Positions 18,549-28,073 of a stretch of 64,000 nucleotides of DNA are shown in pieces. The stretch lies in the NCBI RefSeq assembly GCF_014838825.1, contig NZ_JACYMO010000006.1, positions 152,583 through 216,582 on the forward strand, in the 5' to 3' direction. The position numbers and the translations under genes were made by a program. Below the pieces are notes generated by a model, which searched no databases, was not told where the DNA came from, and saw only the letters and a list, made by a program, of their open reading frames with translations. Each line of letters starts with the position of its first letter. The first letter of the stretch is position 1. This stretch comes from Erwinia persicina (GTDB taxonomy: Bacteria; Pseudomonadota; Gammaproteobacteria; Enterobacterales; Enterobacteriaceae).

Positions 18549-20546
18549 GTGAATGAGCTTGTCACGGCGGCTGCCGTTCATCAGCGGCAGGGCTGCCGCC
18601 GTTTACTGACCCTCAGCGGGGAACCGGCATGGTGTGCGCAGCAGGCCGCCGGGCTGATGGCGCAGCTCCCCGGGGACTGGCTGTGGGTGGGCAGTGACGC
18701 GGCTGCCCCCTTGCACTGCCAGCCACAGGCCCTGCGCACGCTGCTGGGTCGGGAGTACCACCATGCGGTTTTTGACGCCCGCGAGGGTTTTCATGCCGAA
18801 GCCTTTGCCGCACTGGCAGGCACGCTGCGTGCCGGAAGCTGGCTGCTGCTGCTGTTGCCGGAGTGGGATAGCTGGGCGGGGCGGCCCGACGCCGATTCAC
18901 TGCGCTGGGTTGATGGTGAGCAACCCTGTGCCACTCCGCGCTTTGTTCAGCGCTTTCAGCGGCTGCTGCTGACCGATCCTGGCGTGGTTAACTGGCGTCA
19001 GTCCCATTCTCTGAAGATCTCCCCCGTCCCGCTGCCCCCGGACTGGCAGACCGATTGCCAGCAACAGCAGCGGATGCTCGATCGGCTGATCAATGCTGTT
19101 CCGGGTATTTACGCGCTGACCGCCGCCCGTGGCCGGGGAAAATCCGCGCTGGCCGGTATGCTGGCCGCCCGCTGGCCCGGACGCTGTCTGGTCACCGCGC
19201 CCGCCCGTGCCGCCACGGACGTACTCGCCGGCTTTGCCGGAGATCGCTATCACTTTGTTGCACCGGATCGCCTGCTGGCCAGTGCTCAGGAGCTTGTCCC
19301 CGGCGTTGACTGGCTGCTGGTTGATGAGGCGGCGGCCATTCCAGCCCCGCTGTTACAGCGGCTGGTGGCCCTTTTCCCCCGCGTCCTGCTGGCCACCACC
19401 GTTCAGGGTTATGAGGGGACCGGACGCGGCTTTATGCTGAAATTCTGTGCCGGTCTGCCGGACGTGACGCATTACCGGCTGGACGCTCCCCTGCGCTGGG
19501 CGGCGAACGATCCGCTGGAGCGGATCGTGGCGGAGGCCCTGCTGTTTGACGATGCCGTTGCCCCTCCGCAGGCGGGGCCACTGGCCTGTCAGCCGCTGGA
19601 ACAGGCAGACTGGGTACGCCAGCCCGCTCGGATGGCAGCGGTCTACCAGCTGCTGACCAGCGCACACTATCGTACCTCACCGCTCGATCTGCGGCGGATG
19701 ATGGATGCGCCAGGGATGCACTTTATTGCCGCCGTACAGGAGCACAGCGTTCAGGGGGCGCTATGGCTGGTGGACGAGGGGGGGCTTTCCGCCGGGCTGT
19801 CTGCCGCCATCTGGGCCGGTACCCGCCGCCCGCGCGGTAGCCTGGTTGCCCAGTCACTGGCGGCCCATGCCGGTGAGATCGACGCCCCCCAGCTGCGTTC
19901 ACGGCGCATCAGTCGGATTGCGGTCGCGGCACCGCTGCGCGGGCAGGGCTGCGGTCAGCGGCTGGTCGCCTGCTGTCAGGAGCTTACCCCGGAACTGGAT
20001 TTTTTATCCGTCAGCTTTGGTTTTACCGACCCGCTGTGGCGTTTCTGGCAGCGCTGTGGTTTTCAGCTGGTGCGCTTCGGCACCCAGCGGGAGGCCAGCA
20101 GCGGCTGTTATACGGCGATGGCCATCCTGCCTCTCAGCCCGGCCGGAGAACGTCTGGCTGACTCTGCCGCCCGACGTCTGGCACGAAATGCGGGCTGGCT
20201 GCACCGCCAGTCGGGCTCACAGGCGCTGCCCCTGCCCGCCGATGATGATCTGACGCTGACCGACGATGACTGGCTGGAGCTGTCCGGTTTTGCCTGGGCA
20301 CAGCGGTCGTTTGAGGCCAGCTATGCCGCACTGGGAAGACTGACTGGTACGGTTTTCTCAGCCCTGCCGCTGCTGCGTGCGGCCATCGCTGAGGGGCTTT
20401 CCCCGGCGGAGATCTGCACCCGGTTCCGGCTGTCCGGGCGTAAGGCGCTGCTGGTTGCCTGGCGACAGGAGGCCCGGCAGGGACTGATGGCGCAGGACCC
20501 GCTGCGGGCACAGCGGCACCAGCAGTGGGTCATCTCATTACAATAA
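18549..20546 (+). CDS. tmcA: tRNA(Met) cytidine acetyltransferase
   Basis: ATP-dependent enzyme making N4-acetylcytidine at the wobble base of elongator tRNA(Met). 665 residues against 671 in E. coli. Order: N-terminal DUF1726-like domain, helicase-like domain with P-loop AARGRGKSALAG near residue 200 and Walker B DEAAAIP near 260, GNAT domain with SRRISRIAVAAPLRGQGCGQ near 450, and a C-terminal tRNA-binding region. It begins with GTG with no obvious Shine-Dalgarno sequence, six bases after the ypfJ stop, so translation is probably coupled to ypfJ. Confidence 0.95.
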   Translation: MNELVTAAAVHQRQGCRRLLTLSGEPAWCAQQAAGLMAQLPGDWLWVGSDAAAPLHCQPQALRTLLGREYHHAVFDAREGFHAEAFAALAGTLRAGSWLLLLLPEWDSWAGRPDADSLRWVDGEQPCATPRFVQRFQRLLLTDPGVVNWRQSHSLKISPVPLPPDWQTDCQQQQRMLDRLINAVPGIYALTAARGRGKSALAGMLAARWPGRCLVTAPARAATDVLAGFAGDRYHFVAPDRLLASAQELVPGVDWLLVDEAAAIPAPLLQRLVALFPRVLLATTVQGYEGTGRGFMLKFCAGLPDVTHYRLDAPLRWAANDPLERIVAEALLFDDAVAPPQAGPLACQPLEQADWVRQPARMAAVYQLLTSAHYRTSPLDLRRMMDAPGMHFIAAVQEHSVQGALWLVDEGGLSAGLSAAIWAGTRRPRGSLVAQSLAAHAGEIDAPQLRSRRISRIAVAAPLRGQGCGQRLVACCQELTPELDFLSVSFGFTDPLWRFWQRCGFQLVRFGTQREASSGCYTAMAILPLSPAGERLADSAARRLARNAGWLHRQSGSQALPLPADDDLTLTDDDWLELSGFAWAQRSFEASYAALGRLTGTVFSALPLLRAAIAEGLSPAEICTRFRLSGRKALLVAWRQEARQGLMAQDPLRAQRHQQWVISLQ

Positions 20547-20628
20547 ATCCACCGTCTTCATCAAAAATACCCCCTGTTCTTCAGCCAGCAGGGGCGTATG
20601 ATCCCGGCAATAGCTTAAGGAGTTCACC

Positions 20629-21318
20629 ATGAAATTTCCCCATGTTGTTGTTCAGACCCCCTCGTTACCCGCGACGCAGCTGTTTTTGCTGTATCACGCT
20701 GCCGGCGATAATCCAGTGGCAATGGGTGAGATTGGTCACTGGTTTGCCGGGGCCTTCCCGCGGGCGCTGGTGGTCAGCATCGGCGGACCGCAGGCGGATG
20801 CTGACGGGGGTTTTCACTGGTATATGCCGTCCGTGCCGGACGGTCATCAGCAGCAGGTTGATGGCGCAATGGATGGTTTTATCGCCAGCGTTCGCCACTG
20901 GCAGCAGCAGAGTGGGGTCAACGCGCGGGCAACTGCCCTGATAGGCTTTGCTCAGGGTGCGACGATGGCGCTGGAGGCGATTAAGGTGCAGCCGGGACTG
21001 GCAGGGCGGGTAGTGGCCTTTAGTGGCCGGTATGCCACGCTGCCCGACCAGGCCGGGACGCGCACCACTATCCACCTGATCCACGGCGATAATGATACCG
21101 TGCTGCCGCTGACGCACGCGGTTGCGGCGGAAGAGCGGCTGTCAGCGCTGGGCGGTGATGTGACGCTGGATATCATCGACGATCTGCCGCATGCCATCGA
21201 CGAGCGGGCGATGCGCTTAGCGCTCGAACGCCTGCAGTTTACCGTACCGCGTCGTTATTTTGACGAAGCACTCAGCGGTGCGAAACCGGGCGATGATGAT
21301 GTGATTGCACTGATGTGA
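20629..21318 (+). CDS. ypfH: YpfH-like alpha/beta hydrolase lacking the nucleophilic serine
   Basis: Esterase/phospholipase-fold protein of 229 residues, colinear with E. coli YpfH. The usual nucleophile elbow G-F-S-Q-G reads GFAQG here (residues 106-110, codons ggc ttt gct cag ggt), so the catalytic Ser is Ala at residue 108. The N-terminal HG oxyanion motif also reads HA in LLYHAAGDNPVAMGE. The acid and base remain, in IHLIHGDNDTVLPLTH and DDLPHAIDERAM. The frame is intact, with a good TTAAGGAG before the ATG, so the protein is probably made but without normal hydrolase activity. Confidence 0.9.
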   Translation: MKFPHVVVQTPSLPATQLFLLYHAAGDNPVAMGEIGHWFAGAFPRALVVSIGGPQADADGGFHWYMPSVPDGHQQQVDGAMDGFIASVRHWQQQSGVNARATALIGFAQGATMALEAIKVQPGLAGRVVAFSGRYATLPDQAGTRTTIHLIHGDNDTVLPLTHAVAAEERLSALGGDVTLDIIDDLPHAIDERAMRLALERLQFTVPRRYFDEALSGAKPGDDDVIALM

Positions 21319-21326
21319 TTAGCGTG

Positions 21327-21359
21327 TCAGGGCCGACCGTGTTTTCCGGTCGGCCCTGA
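21327..21359. terminator. 12-bp hairpin between converging ypfH and ypfN
   Basis: TCAGGGCCGACC pairs perfectly with GGTCGGCCCTGA around a nine-base loop. No T-run follows on either strand; probably a shared transcript end or 3' protection element. Confidence 0.55.
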
Positions 21360-21371
21360 ATCGGGAGGAAA

Positions 21372-21563
21372 TTATTTCTTCTTCGGCCAGTCGTCTTCAT
21401 CATCCCATTTATCGTTAAAATCACGATGTGGGGGGAGTTCTGGCTTGTTGTCGAGAAACTTTTTATGATCGATGCGCTTCAGATCTTTGTAAACGTTCAT
21501 CAGAATGCCAATCATCAGCAGGATCACCAGGATCCACCAGTAGTGCTTTATAAATTCCATCAT
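21372..21563 (-). CDS. ypfN: Small membrane protein YpfN (UPF0370)
   Basis: 63-residue protein with one N-terminal transmembrane helix ([19 protein letters not shown]) and a conserved charged tail that includes [20 protein letters not shown], matching E. coli YpfN. Function unknown. ATG at 21563 or the adjacent one at 21560 may be used; AGGTG precedes them. Seven bases after dapE, so the last gene of a yffB-dapE-ypfN unit. Confidence 0.92.
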   Translation of the reverse strand: MMEFIKHYWWILVILLMIGILMNVYKDLKRIDHKKFLDNKPELPPHRDFNDKWDDEDDWPKKK

Positions 21564-21570
21564 TTCACCT

Positions 21571-22698
21571 TTATGCGATCAGCTGTTCCATGATCCGCTG
21601 GTACATGCGGCTGAGAAGCTGCAGGTCGGCGGCTTTCACGCACTCATTGATTTTATGAATGGTGGCGTTGACCGGGCCTAATTCCACCACCTGCGCCCCC
21701 ATGCGGGCAATGAAGCGCCCGTCAGAGGTGCCGCCGGTAGTCAGCAGCTGCGGCCTGATCTCATTATAGTGCTCAACCGCGTTAACCACCGCATCAACCA
21801 GCTTACCGCGTGAGGTCAGGAACGGCTGACCGGAGAGTTTCCACTCTATGGTGTAGCGCAGCTGATGGCGATCGAGCAGTTCCTGAACCTGCTGCCGGAT
21901 CATCTCATCGGTCAGTTCGGTGCTGAAACGGAAGTTAAACTGCACAAAACAGTCGCCGGGGATCACGTTGTTGCTGCCGGTCCCGGCCTGTACGTTGGCA
22001 ATCTGCATACTTGTCGGCGGGAAGAATTCATTACCGCGATCCCACTCTCTGGCCACCAGCTCATTCAGCGCAGGCATGGCGCGGTGAACCGGATTATCGG
22101 CGAGGTGCGGGTAGGCCACATGGCCCTGGACGCCATGAATAGTCAGGTTAGCGGTAATCGACCCGCGACGGCCATTTTTCACCACGTCGCCGACCACTTC
22201 AGTGCTGGACGGCTCGCCCACCAGGCAGTAATCCATGCGTTCGTTGCGGGCCATTAGCGCTTCCACGACTTTTACGGTGCCGTTGGCGGCGCTGGCCTCT
22301 TCATCGGAAGTGATCAGAAAGGCCAGACGCCCTTTGTGCTGCGGATGGGCGGCAACAAAACGTTCCGCGGCCACAACCATCGCGGCCAGCGACCCTTTCA
22401 TATCGGCGGCACCGCGGCCAAACAGCATCCCGTCGCGGATAGCCGGTTCAAACGGGGGATTGATCCAGCGGTTGGCATCCCCGGTCGGTACGACGTCGGT
22501 ATGACCGGCAAAGGCCAGCGTTTCCCCTTCGCCGCGCCATGCCCAGAAATTCAGGGTGTCGCCAATGTTCATCGGTTCAACGGTAAAACCCAGCGCCTGT
22601 AAACGGGCAATCAGAATAGCCTGGCAACCGGCATCATCAGGGCTGAGGGAGGGGCGACGAATAAGCTGCTGCGTCAGCTCTATGACCGGACAGTGCAT
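21571..22698 (-). CDS. dapE: Succinyl-diaminopimelate desuccinylase
   Basis: Dinuclear-zinc M20 peptidase-family enzyme of lysine synthesis. 375 residues, E. coli length. Metal-site segments are [12 protein letters not shown] (His and the catalytic Asp), [15 protein letters not shown] (bridging Asp), [11 protein letters not shown] (Glu-Glu) and, near the C-terminus, [14 protein letters not shown] (His). The start overlaps the end of yffB by 19 bases. Confidence 0.96.
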   Translation of the reverse strand: MHCPVIELTQQLIRRPSLSPDDAGCQAILIARLQALGFTVEPMNIGDTLNFWAWRGEGETLAFAGHTDVVPTGDANRWINPPFEPAIRDGMLFGRGAADMKGSLAAMVVAAERFVAAHPQHKGRLAFLITSDEEASAANGTVKVVEALMARNERMDYCLVGEPSSTEVVGDVVKNGRRGSITANLTIHGVQGHVAYPHLADNPVHRAMPALNELVAREWDRGNEFFPPTSMQIANVQAGTGSNNVIPGDCFVQFNFRFSTELTDEMIRQQVQELLDRHQLRYTIEWKLSGQPFLTSRGKLVDAVVNAVEHYNEIRPQLLTTGGTSDGRFIARMGAQVVELGPVNATIHKINECVKAADLQLLSRMYQRIMEQLIA

Positions 22699-23084
22699 AA
22701 TGATGACTTCTCCTGAATAAACGACGAATAGGTACCTTCACTGAAGCCCAGCAGCATAGAGCCGTCTGCGGCGCAGAGCAACGGGCGTTTGATGATGGCT
22801 GGCTGCGACAGCATCAGCGTCAGTGCCGCTGCCGGATTATCCACTGCCTTACGTTCCGACTCTTCCAGCTTGCGCCAGGTAGTGCCGCGCGTGTTGAGCA
22901 GGGCTTCCCAGCCAAGAACATCGATAAAGCGCTGCAGCAAATCTGCTTCTAATCCGTCTGCACGGTAGTCATGAAACAGATAGTTCACGTCACTCGCTTC
23001 CAGGTATTTCCGGGCTTTTTTAACGGTGTCGCAGTTCTTGATGCCATACATCGTAAAGGTATTTTTCGGGCTCTGTTCTGTCAT
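22680..23084 (-). CDS. yffB: ArsC/Spx-family reductase YffB
   Basis: 134-residue thioredoxin-fold protein of the ArsC family. [18 protein letters not shown] holds the single reactive Cys, and [20 protein letters not shown] the cis-Pro region. E. coli YffB is described as a probable glutathione-dependent thiol reductase without proven arsenate activity. The C-terminus is longer than in E. coli and overlaps dapE by 19 bases, so the two are translated together. Confidence 0.9.
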   Translation of the reverse strand: MTEQSPKNTFTMYGIKNCDTVKKARKYLEASDVNYLFHDYRADGLEADLLQRFIDVLGWEALLNTRGTTWRKLEESERKAVDNPAAALTLMLSQPAIIKRPLLCAADGSMLLGFSEGTYSSFIQEKSSLCTVRS

Positions 23085-23335
23085 CGGTATCCGTTTCCTG
23101 TGCCGGCTGATAATTACGGGTTACAGTTTACAGTGGATAGCGCCGGCAGACAGCCCTTGAGATGATGAAACTCAGGTGCCAGGAAGGACGTTTGATGCGT
23201 TGCCGGTAAAAGTCAGACTTGTGTACCCTTCTGTTTTTTGTGGGATTCATCTATATTCGGATGAGCTCAATGCAGGACAATAGCGACGAGCACGATGAGA
23301 AGGGTAGAGAGCCCGTGATTAAGAGGAGGGGAGCG

Positions 23336-23530
23336 ATGAATTACATGAAAGAGTCGGCCGCGCATACGGTAGAAGAAACCCAGTCCACGATCGTACTGAA
23401 GCGTAAAAAAGAAACCCGCTGTGAGGATTTTGCTCATATCGTTGACGCAGTGATGCGCGATCACCCCGACGCGAAAACGCACATCGACAGTGAAAGCGGC
23501 GGTTACGATAAAATCATCATTCTGAAATAG
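23336..23530 (+). CDS. Small hypothetical protein, 64 residues
   Basis: Not recognised. The ATG at 23336 is preceded by GAGGAGGGGAG, one of the best ribosome-binding sites in the window, which argues for real translation; upstream in-frame codons (from 23219) lack this and are probably untranslated. The product is charged and soluble: a basic patch LKRKKETRCEDF is followed by IVDAVMRDHPDA and a C-terminal GGYDKIIILK. No signal peptide or membrane helix. It lies between divergent yffB and ypfM, where E. coli has no such gene. Might be lineage-specific. Confidence 0.6.
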   Translation: MNYMKESAAHTVEETQSTIVLKRKKETRCEDFAHIVDAVMRDHPDAKTHIDSESGGYDKIIILK

Positions 23531-23808
23531 TGAATCATCCGGCCCCGCCCGGGGTCGATGTTCCTCTTGAGACGGTGGAAGAGTGGTTGTCTGGCGTATT
23601 CAGGTGCGCCTGCCGGATATACGAAGCCTCTTAATTATGCTACCGCTAATAATCCCCTGAGAAATCATCACCTACAGACTGTGCGGCATAGCACAGTTTC
23701 ATCGAATTTTCGTTTAACTCATTTTACCGATGGCAGTAATTGGGATCCCGATCTTTCTTTTGCTTAGGAATACTCTTAAAATGAAAAGACAAAAAAAGAG
23801 AGGTTATT

Positions 23809-23868
23809 ATGATTGATTTAGAATTGGGGAACTGGAAAGACTTTATTGAAGCGATGTTACGCAAGTAA
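23809..23868 (+). CDS. ypfM: Tiny protein YpfM, 19 residues
   Basis: MIDLELGNWKDFIEAMLRK matches E. coli YpfM, another 19-residue protein, except at a few positions, and is in the same place beside acrD. AGAGAGG five bases before the ATG supports translation. An 11-codon frame (23781-23816) starts upstream and its stop overlaps the ypfM start (ATGATTGA), so coupling is possible. Function unknown; an amphipathic helix is likely from the sequence. Confidence 0.85.
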   Translation: MIDLELGNWKDFIEAMLRK

Positions 23869-23935
23869 TGCGTTTCAGACAAAAAAAGCAAGGCGACCGT
23901 ATCAAACTGCTTTACCTTCAGTCACTTCCGTTATA

Positions 23936-23965
23936 AAAGGCAGCCCGTAACAGGCTGCCTTTTTG
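23936..23965. terminator. Bidirectional terminator between ypfM and acrD
   Basis: A 10-bp stem, AAAGGCAGCC with GGCTGCCTTT around a seven-base loop, has T-rich flanks on both strands (TTTTTGCTTTT forward, TTTTATAA reverse). It can end both the ypfM and the acrD transcript. Confidence 0.85.
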
Positions 23966-23969
23966 CTTT

Positions 23970-26900
23970 TTACTGGGGTTTATCTTTCAGCGGGAAGCGG
24001 CGGCGAACCAGCACAAAGAACAGCGGCACAAAGAAGATCGCCAGTACCGTGGCGGAGATCATCCCGCCCATCACTCCGGTCCCGACCGCGTGCTGGCTGC
24101 CGGACCCGGCACCGCTGCTGATCACCATCGGCAGGACGCCGAAAATAAAGGCCAGCGAGGTCATCAGAATCGGTCTCAGGCGCTGGCGCGATGCTTCCAG
24201 GGTCGATTCCACCAGGTCGCCGCCGCGGGTGTTCATCTCACTGGCAAATTCAACGATCAGGATGGCATTTTTCGCCGACAGTCCGATCACGGTCAGCAGA
24301 CCGACCTGGAAATAGACATCGTTTTCCAGCCCACGCAGCCAGGTGGCCACCAGCGCCCCAATCACCCCCAGCGGTACCACCAGCATGACCGAGAAAGGAA
24401 TCGACCAGCTTTCGTACAGGGCGGCCAGGCACAGGAACACCACCAGCAACGACAGGGCATACAGCGCCGGGGCCTGTGCGCCCGTCATACGCTCCTGCAG
24501 CGATGCCCCTGTCCACTGCAGGCCAATCCCCACCGGCAGCTGGCTGACCAACTTCTCCATCACGTCCATGGCCGCACCGTTACTGACGCCCGGTGCCGAT
24601 TCCCCCACAATTTCAACGGCGGAATAGCCGTTGTAGCGTTCAAGGCGGGGTGAACCACTCTCCCAGTGAGAGCGGGCAAAGGCGGTGAAGGGCACCATTT
24701 CGCCGCTGGCATTGCGGACGTACCACTTGCTGATATCGTCTGGCAGCATGCGGAAGGTAGCGTCAGCCTGGACATAAACTTTTTTCACCCGTCCTCTGTC
24801 AAGGAAGTCATTGACGTAGGTCGATCCCCAGCCGGTTTGCAGCGTCGCGTTAATATCATCCAGCGACACGCCCAGGGCCTGGGCTTTCCGCTGGTCAATA
24901 TCAATACGCAACTGCGGGCTGTCATCCAGACCGTTATGACGGACCCGGGTCAGGGACGGGTTGCTTTGCGCCAGCTCAAGCAGGCTGTTGCGTGCCGCCA
25001 TCAGCGCGGTATGGCCCAGCCCGGCATGATCCTGCAGCTCCATATCAAAGCCGGCCGAGTTGCCCAGCCCGGTGATGGCGGGTGGGCTGCTGGCAATCAC
25101 TTTCGCCTCATTGATTTTTGCAAAGGCTTTGGTGGCGCGCTCAATAATGGCGAAGGCGGTATTGTCACTGCCGGTGCGATCCTGCCAGTCTTTCAGGCGC
25201 ACAAACATACGTGCCACGTTCTGCCCGTTGCCGCCGGGGCCGGCACCCACGGTGGCGAATACCGACAGCACGTTGTCTTTCTCGTGCGTCAGATAGTACT
25301 TCTCGACTTTTTCCACCACTTTCATGGTCTGTTGCAGGGTGGCGCCCGGCGGCAGTTGAACCTGCGTGGTGAAAATACCCCGGTCTTCCAGCGGCAGGAA
25401 AGAAGTGGGCAGGCGAATAAACAGCAGGGCCATCACGGCGATCAGCGCCACATACAGCACCAGCCATCGTCCCCCTTTGGCCAGAATTTTGCCCACGCCG
25501 CGCTCGTAGCGTTCAGCGCTGCGGTTAAACAGGCGGTTAAACCAGCCAAAGAATCCCCGGCGGCCGTGATGGTGGCCTTTGGCCAGTGGTTTCAGCAGCG
25601 TGGCACACAGGGCAGGGGTAAGGATCATCGCTACCAGTACGGAGAGCACCATGGCGGAGACAATCGTGACTGAAAACTGGCGATAGATAGCCCCGGTGGT
25701 GCCGCCGAAGAAGGCCATCGGGATAAAGACCGCCGACAGCACCAGCGCGATACCGACCAGCGCCCCCTGTATCTGCCCCATGGATTTGCGCGTCGCCTCG
25801 CGCGGCGACAGGCCTTCTTCACTCATAATACGTTCGACGTTTTCCACCACCACGATGGCATCATCCACCAGCAGGCCGATGGCCAGCACCATCGCGAACA
25901 TGGTGAGCGTGTTGATGCTGTAACCGAAGAGATAGAGAATGCCAAAAGTGCCCAGCAGCACCACCGGCACGGCAATGGTCGGGATCAGCGTGGCACGGAA
26001 GTTTTGCAGGAACAGGTACATCACCAGGAAGACCAGCAGCACGGCTTCAAACAGGGTTTTCACCACGTCTTCAATGGAGGCTTTGACAAACGGCGTGGTC
26101 TCGTAGGCGATCTCCGCCTTCAGCCCGTGGGGAAAATAGTGTGACAGTTCGTCAAGACGGGCGCGGACCAGGGTATCCGTTTGCAGCTCATTGGCCCCGG
26201 AGGCCAGCTTGACCCCCAGCCCTGACGCGGCCATGCCGTTATAGCGGCTGAGGTAATCATACTTCTCCGCGCCCAGCTCCACCTTTGCCACATCACCCAG
26301 CGTTACCACGGAGCCATCGGCATTGACCCTGAGGGTGATATCGCGGAACTGCTCCGGGCTTTGCAGCAGGGACTGGGCGTTGATGGTGGCATTCAGCGCC
26401 TGGCTGTCGACAGAGGGCAGCCCGCCCAACTGGCCTACCGCCACCTGGCTGTTCTGCGATTTAATGGCGGTGACCACATCGCTGGTGGTCAAGGCATAGT
26501 TAATCAGCTTATTGGGATCGAGCCAGATACGCATGGCATACTGCGAACCGTAAGCATCCACCTGGCCTACGCCGTCGATGCGGCTGAGGGGATCCTGAAT
26601 ATTACTGGCAACATAGTCCGAGATATCCTGTTTATCCATGCTGCCGTCGGTCGACACGAAGGCGACCATCAGGATATTAGTATCACCGGTTTTATTGACC
26701 GTCACGCCCTGCGACTGAACATCCTGCGGCAGTTTTCGCAGCGCAGATTGCAACTGGTTCTGCACCTGCTGGCGGGCCTCATCAGGGTTTGTCCCGGCTT
26801 CAAAAGTCAGCGTAATCGTTGCCTGGCCGGTATTGCTGCTCTGCGACGACATATACATCAGGTTATCGATGCCGGTCATATTCTGCTCGATCACCTGGGT

Positions 26901-27083
26901 AACGGTGTTTTCCAGCGTTTCAGCAGACGCACCCGGATAGTTGGCGGTGATGCGGACGTTAGGCGGGGCCAGGTCGGGATATTGTTCAATGGGCAGAGAG
27001 ACGATGGCCAGACCCCCGGTCAGACACATCAGAATTGCCAGCACCCAGGCAAAAATAGGGCGATCGATAAAGAAGTTGGCCAT
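23970..27083 (-). CDS. acrD: Multidrug efflux RND pump AcrD
   Basis: Proton-driven inner-membrane pump that works with AcrA and TolC to export aminoglycosides and amphiphilic drugs. Starting at [18 protein letters not shown] gives 1037 residues, exactly the E. coli AcrD length; GGAG precedes this ATG, and a longer frame back to 27140 has no support. The proton-relay Asp pair is in [14 protein letters not shown] and the TM10 Lys in [15 protein letters not shown]. Overall closer to AcrD than to AcrB and flanked by narQ-type genes and ypfM as in E. coli. No adaptor gene is adjacent, as expected for AcrD. Confidence 0.95.
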   Translation of the reverse strand: MANFFIDRPIFAWVLAILMCLTGGLAIVSLPIEQYPDLAPPNVRITANYPGASAETLENTVTQVIEQNMTGIDNLMYMSSQSSNTGQATITLTFEAGTNPDEARQQVQNQLQSALRKLPQDVQSQGVTVNKTGDTNILMVAFVSTDGSMDKQDISDYVASNIQDPLSRIDGVGQVDAYGSQYAMRIWLDPNKLINYALTTSDVVTAIKSQNSQVAVGQLGGLPSVDSQALNATINAQSLLQSPEQFRDITLRVNADGSVVTLGDVAKVELGAEKYDYLSRYNGMAASGLGVKLASGANELQTDTLVRARLDELSHYFPHGLKAEIAYETTPFVKASIEDVVKTLFEAVLLVFLVMYLFLQNFRATLIPTIAVPVVLLGTFGILYLFGYSINTLTMFAMVLAIGLLVDDAIVVVENVERIMSEEGLSPREATRKSMGQIQGALVGIALVLSAVFIPMAFFGGTTGAIYRQFSVTIVSAMVLSVLVAMILTPALCATLLKPLAKGHHHGRRGFFGWFNRLFNRSAERYERGVGKILAKGGRWLVLYVALIAVMALLFIRLPTSFLPLEDRGIFTTQVQLPPGATLQQTMKVVEKVEKYYLTHEKDNVLSVFATVGAGPGGNGQNVARMFVRLKDWQDRTGSDNTAFAIIERATKAFAKINEAKVIASSPPAITGLGNSAGFDMELQDHAGLGHTALMAARNSLLELAQSNPSLTRVRHNGLDDSPQLRIDIDQRKAQALGVSLDDINATLQTGWGSTYVNDFLDRGRVKKVYVQADATFRMLPDDISKWYVRNASGEMVPFTAFARSHWESGSPRLERYNGYSAVEIVGESAPGVSNGAAMDVMEKLVSQLPVGIGLQWTGASLQERMTGAQAPALYALSLLVVFLCLAALYESWSIPFSVMLVVPLGVIGALVATWLRGLENDVYFQVGLLTVIGLSAKNAILIVEFASEMNTRGGDLVESTLEASRQRLRPILMTSLAFIFGVLPMVISSGAGSGSQHAVGTGVMGGMISATVLAIFFVPLFFVLVRRRFPLKDKPQ

Positions 27084-27369
27084 CTCAAGCTCCGCAGCAT
27101 GTATATCCGTCATCATGTTACCGCGGCAGGCGCGTCGCACGCCCGTTCGCGCCGGTCAGATAACGATCTGCGCGCGGGGCGTTACGGGCTGGCGTCAGCC
27201 TGCAGGATGGATGATGGTGGGTATAACCTCAAAAAATAACAAAATAGTGCCTGTGTTCCCTGCGGCGTTCGGGGCAAATATCCCGTCGGTCTCTCTGGCC
27301 GGTACGGGACAAATTTATGAATTTATTCAACGTGCTCCGGCAGGGGACCACTGTACCCGCCGCCGGCGA

Positions 27370-27387
27370 AACAATCGTGGAGAAATT
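27370..27387 (-). promoter_or_regulatory. Candidate BaeR box upstream of acrD
   Basis: Minus-strand AATTTCTCCACGATTGTT keeps the core TTTCTCCA-N2-ATTG of the BaeR consensus TTTTTCTCCATNATTGGC (about 13 of 18 positions). acrD is an established BaeSR target in enterobacteria, including Erwinia. The site is about 290 bases before the acrD start, rather far, so this needs a long leader. Confidence 0.4.
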
Positions 27388-27408
27388 GAGGAGAATATGT
27401 AAATTATG

Positions 27409-27430
27409 CCACAGGTAAACGCACCTGTGG
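27409..27430 (-). terminator. Hairpin directly after narP
   Basis: CCACAGGT pairs with ACCTGTGG around a six-base loop, touching the narP stop codon. The tail on the minus strand is A/T-rich (CATAATTTACAT) rather than a pure T-run. Confidence 0.45.
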
Positions 27431-28069
27431 TTACAGACTGGCGTGATGCGACTCCAGCCACATCACGGTGGCTGCCACCCGCGAACGGACGTTCAGCTTG
27501 CGTAATACGTTGCGGATATGGACTTTGACCGTCTGCTCCGAAATGGTCAGGTTTTCGGCAATCTGCTTGTTAGACAGGCCGCAGGCTACCTCTTTCATCA
27601 CCTCCTGCTCACGTTCGGTCAGAATAATAAACGGATCAGCTTTCCAGCTGTCGTTATCACGCAGCGCGTTAAGCGGCGCGCTGAACGCGACGCCCCCCTC
27701 TGCCACCTGGATAATTTGCGACAGCAGCTGTTCCGGGGCGCTGTCCTTCAGCAGATAACCGCTGGCCCCGGCTTCCAGCAGGGCGGAAATATCGCTGCGC
27801 TGGTCAGAAATCGTCAGCACCAGGATCCGGGCGGGTATGCCGTTGGCGCGCAGGGCGTTAAACGTCTCCAGACCGGACAGACCCTTCATTTTCAAATCTA
27901 GCAGGATCAGATCTGGCGGGTTCAGCAGCGCCTGCGCTATCGCATCGTGACCATTGCCGACCTCTGCAATCACCCTGAACCGGGGCTCCAGCGCCAGCAG
28001 TTGGCGAATGCCGTTACGCATCAGAGGGTGATCGTCGACAATCATCACGCTGACGGTGTTGTCTTCCAT
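27431..28069 (-). CDS. narP: Nitrate/nitrite response regulator NarP
   Basis: NarL/FixJ-family response regulator, 212 residues. Receiver domain with the acidic pair in VMIVDDHPLMRNG, phospho-acceptor Asp in LILLDLKMKGLSG and the conserved Lys in YLLKDSAPEQLL; C-terminal LuxR-type HTH in LSNKQIAENLTISEQTVKVH. More like E. coli NarP than NarL by its C-terminus (RKLNVRSRVAAT). Lies four bases after narQ, so the sensor-regulator pair forms an operon, unlike E. coli where narQ and narP are far apart. It would control anaerobic respiration genes in response to nitrate. Confidence 0.88.
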   Translation of the reverse strand: MEDNTVSVMIVDDHPLMRNGIRQLLALEPRFRVIAEVGNGHDAIAQALLNPPDLILLDLKMKGLSGLETFNALRANGIPARILVLTISDQRSDISALLEAGASGYLLKDSAPEQLLSQIIQVAEGGVAFSAPLNALRDNDSWKADPFIILTEREQEVMKEVACGLSNKQIAENLTISEQTVKVHIRNVLRKLNVRSRVAATVMWLESHHASL

Positions 28070-28073
28070 GGTG

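Larger units (their letters stand above)
27084..27430. other. Non-coding region between acrD and narP
   Basis: About 350 bases upstream of acrD and downstream of narP. It contains the narP hairpin (27409-27430) and a candidate BaeR box (27370-27387). No supported gene was seen. Confidence 0.6.

Noticed and set aside
23558..23767. 69-codon open frame after the small hypothetical gene
   Set aside because: No ribosome-binding site, odd composition and no recognisable sequence; it fills an intergenic gap before ypfM.
27084..27140. 19-residue N-terminal extension of AcrD
   Set aside because: AcrD-type pumps begin MANFFI; the ATG at 27083 has GGAG in place and restores 1037 residues.
27207..27402. 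Plus-strand open frames opposite acrD and its upstream region
   Set aside because: They are frames antisense to acrD running into its control region, without start signals or recognisable products.
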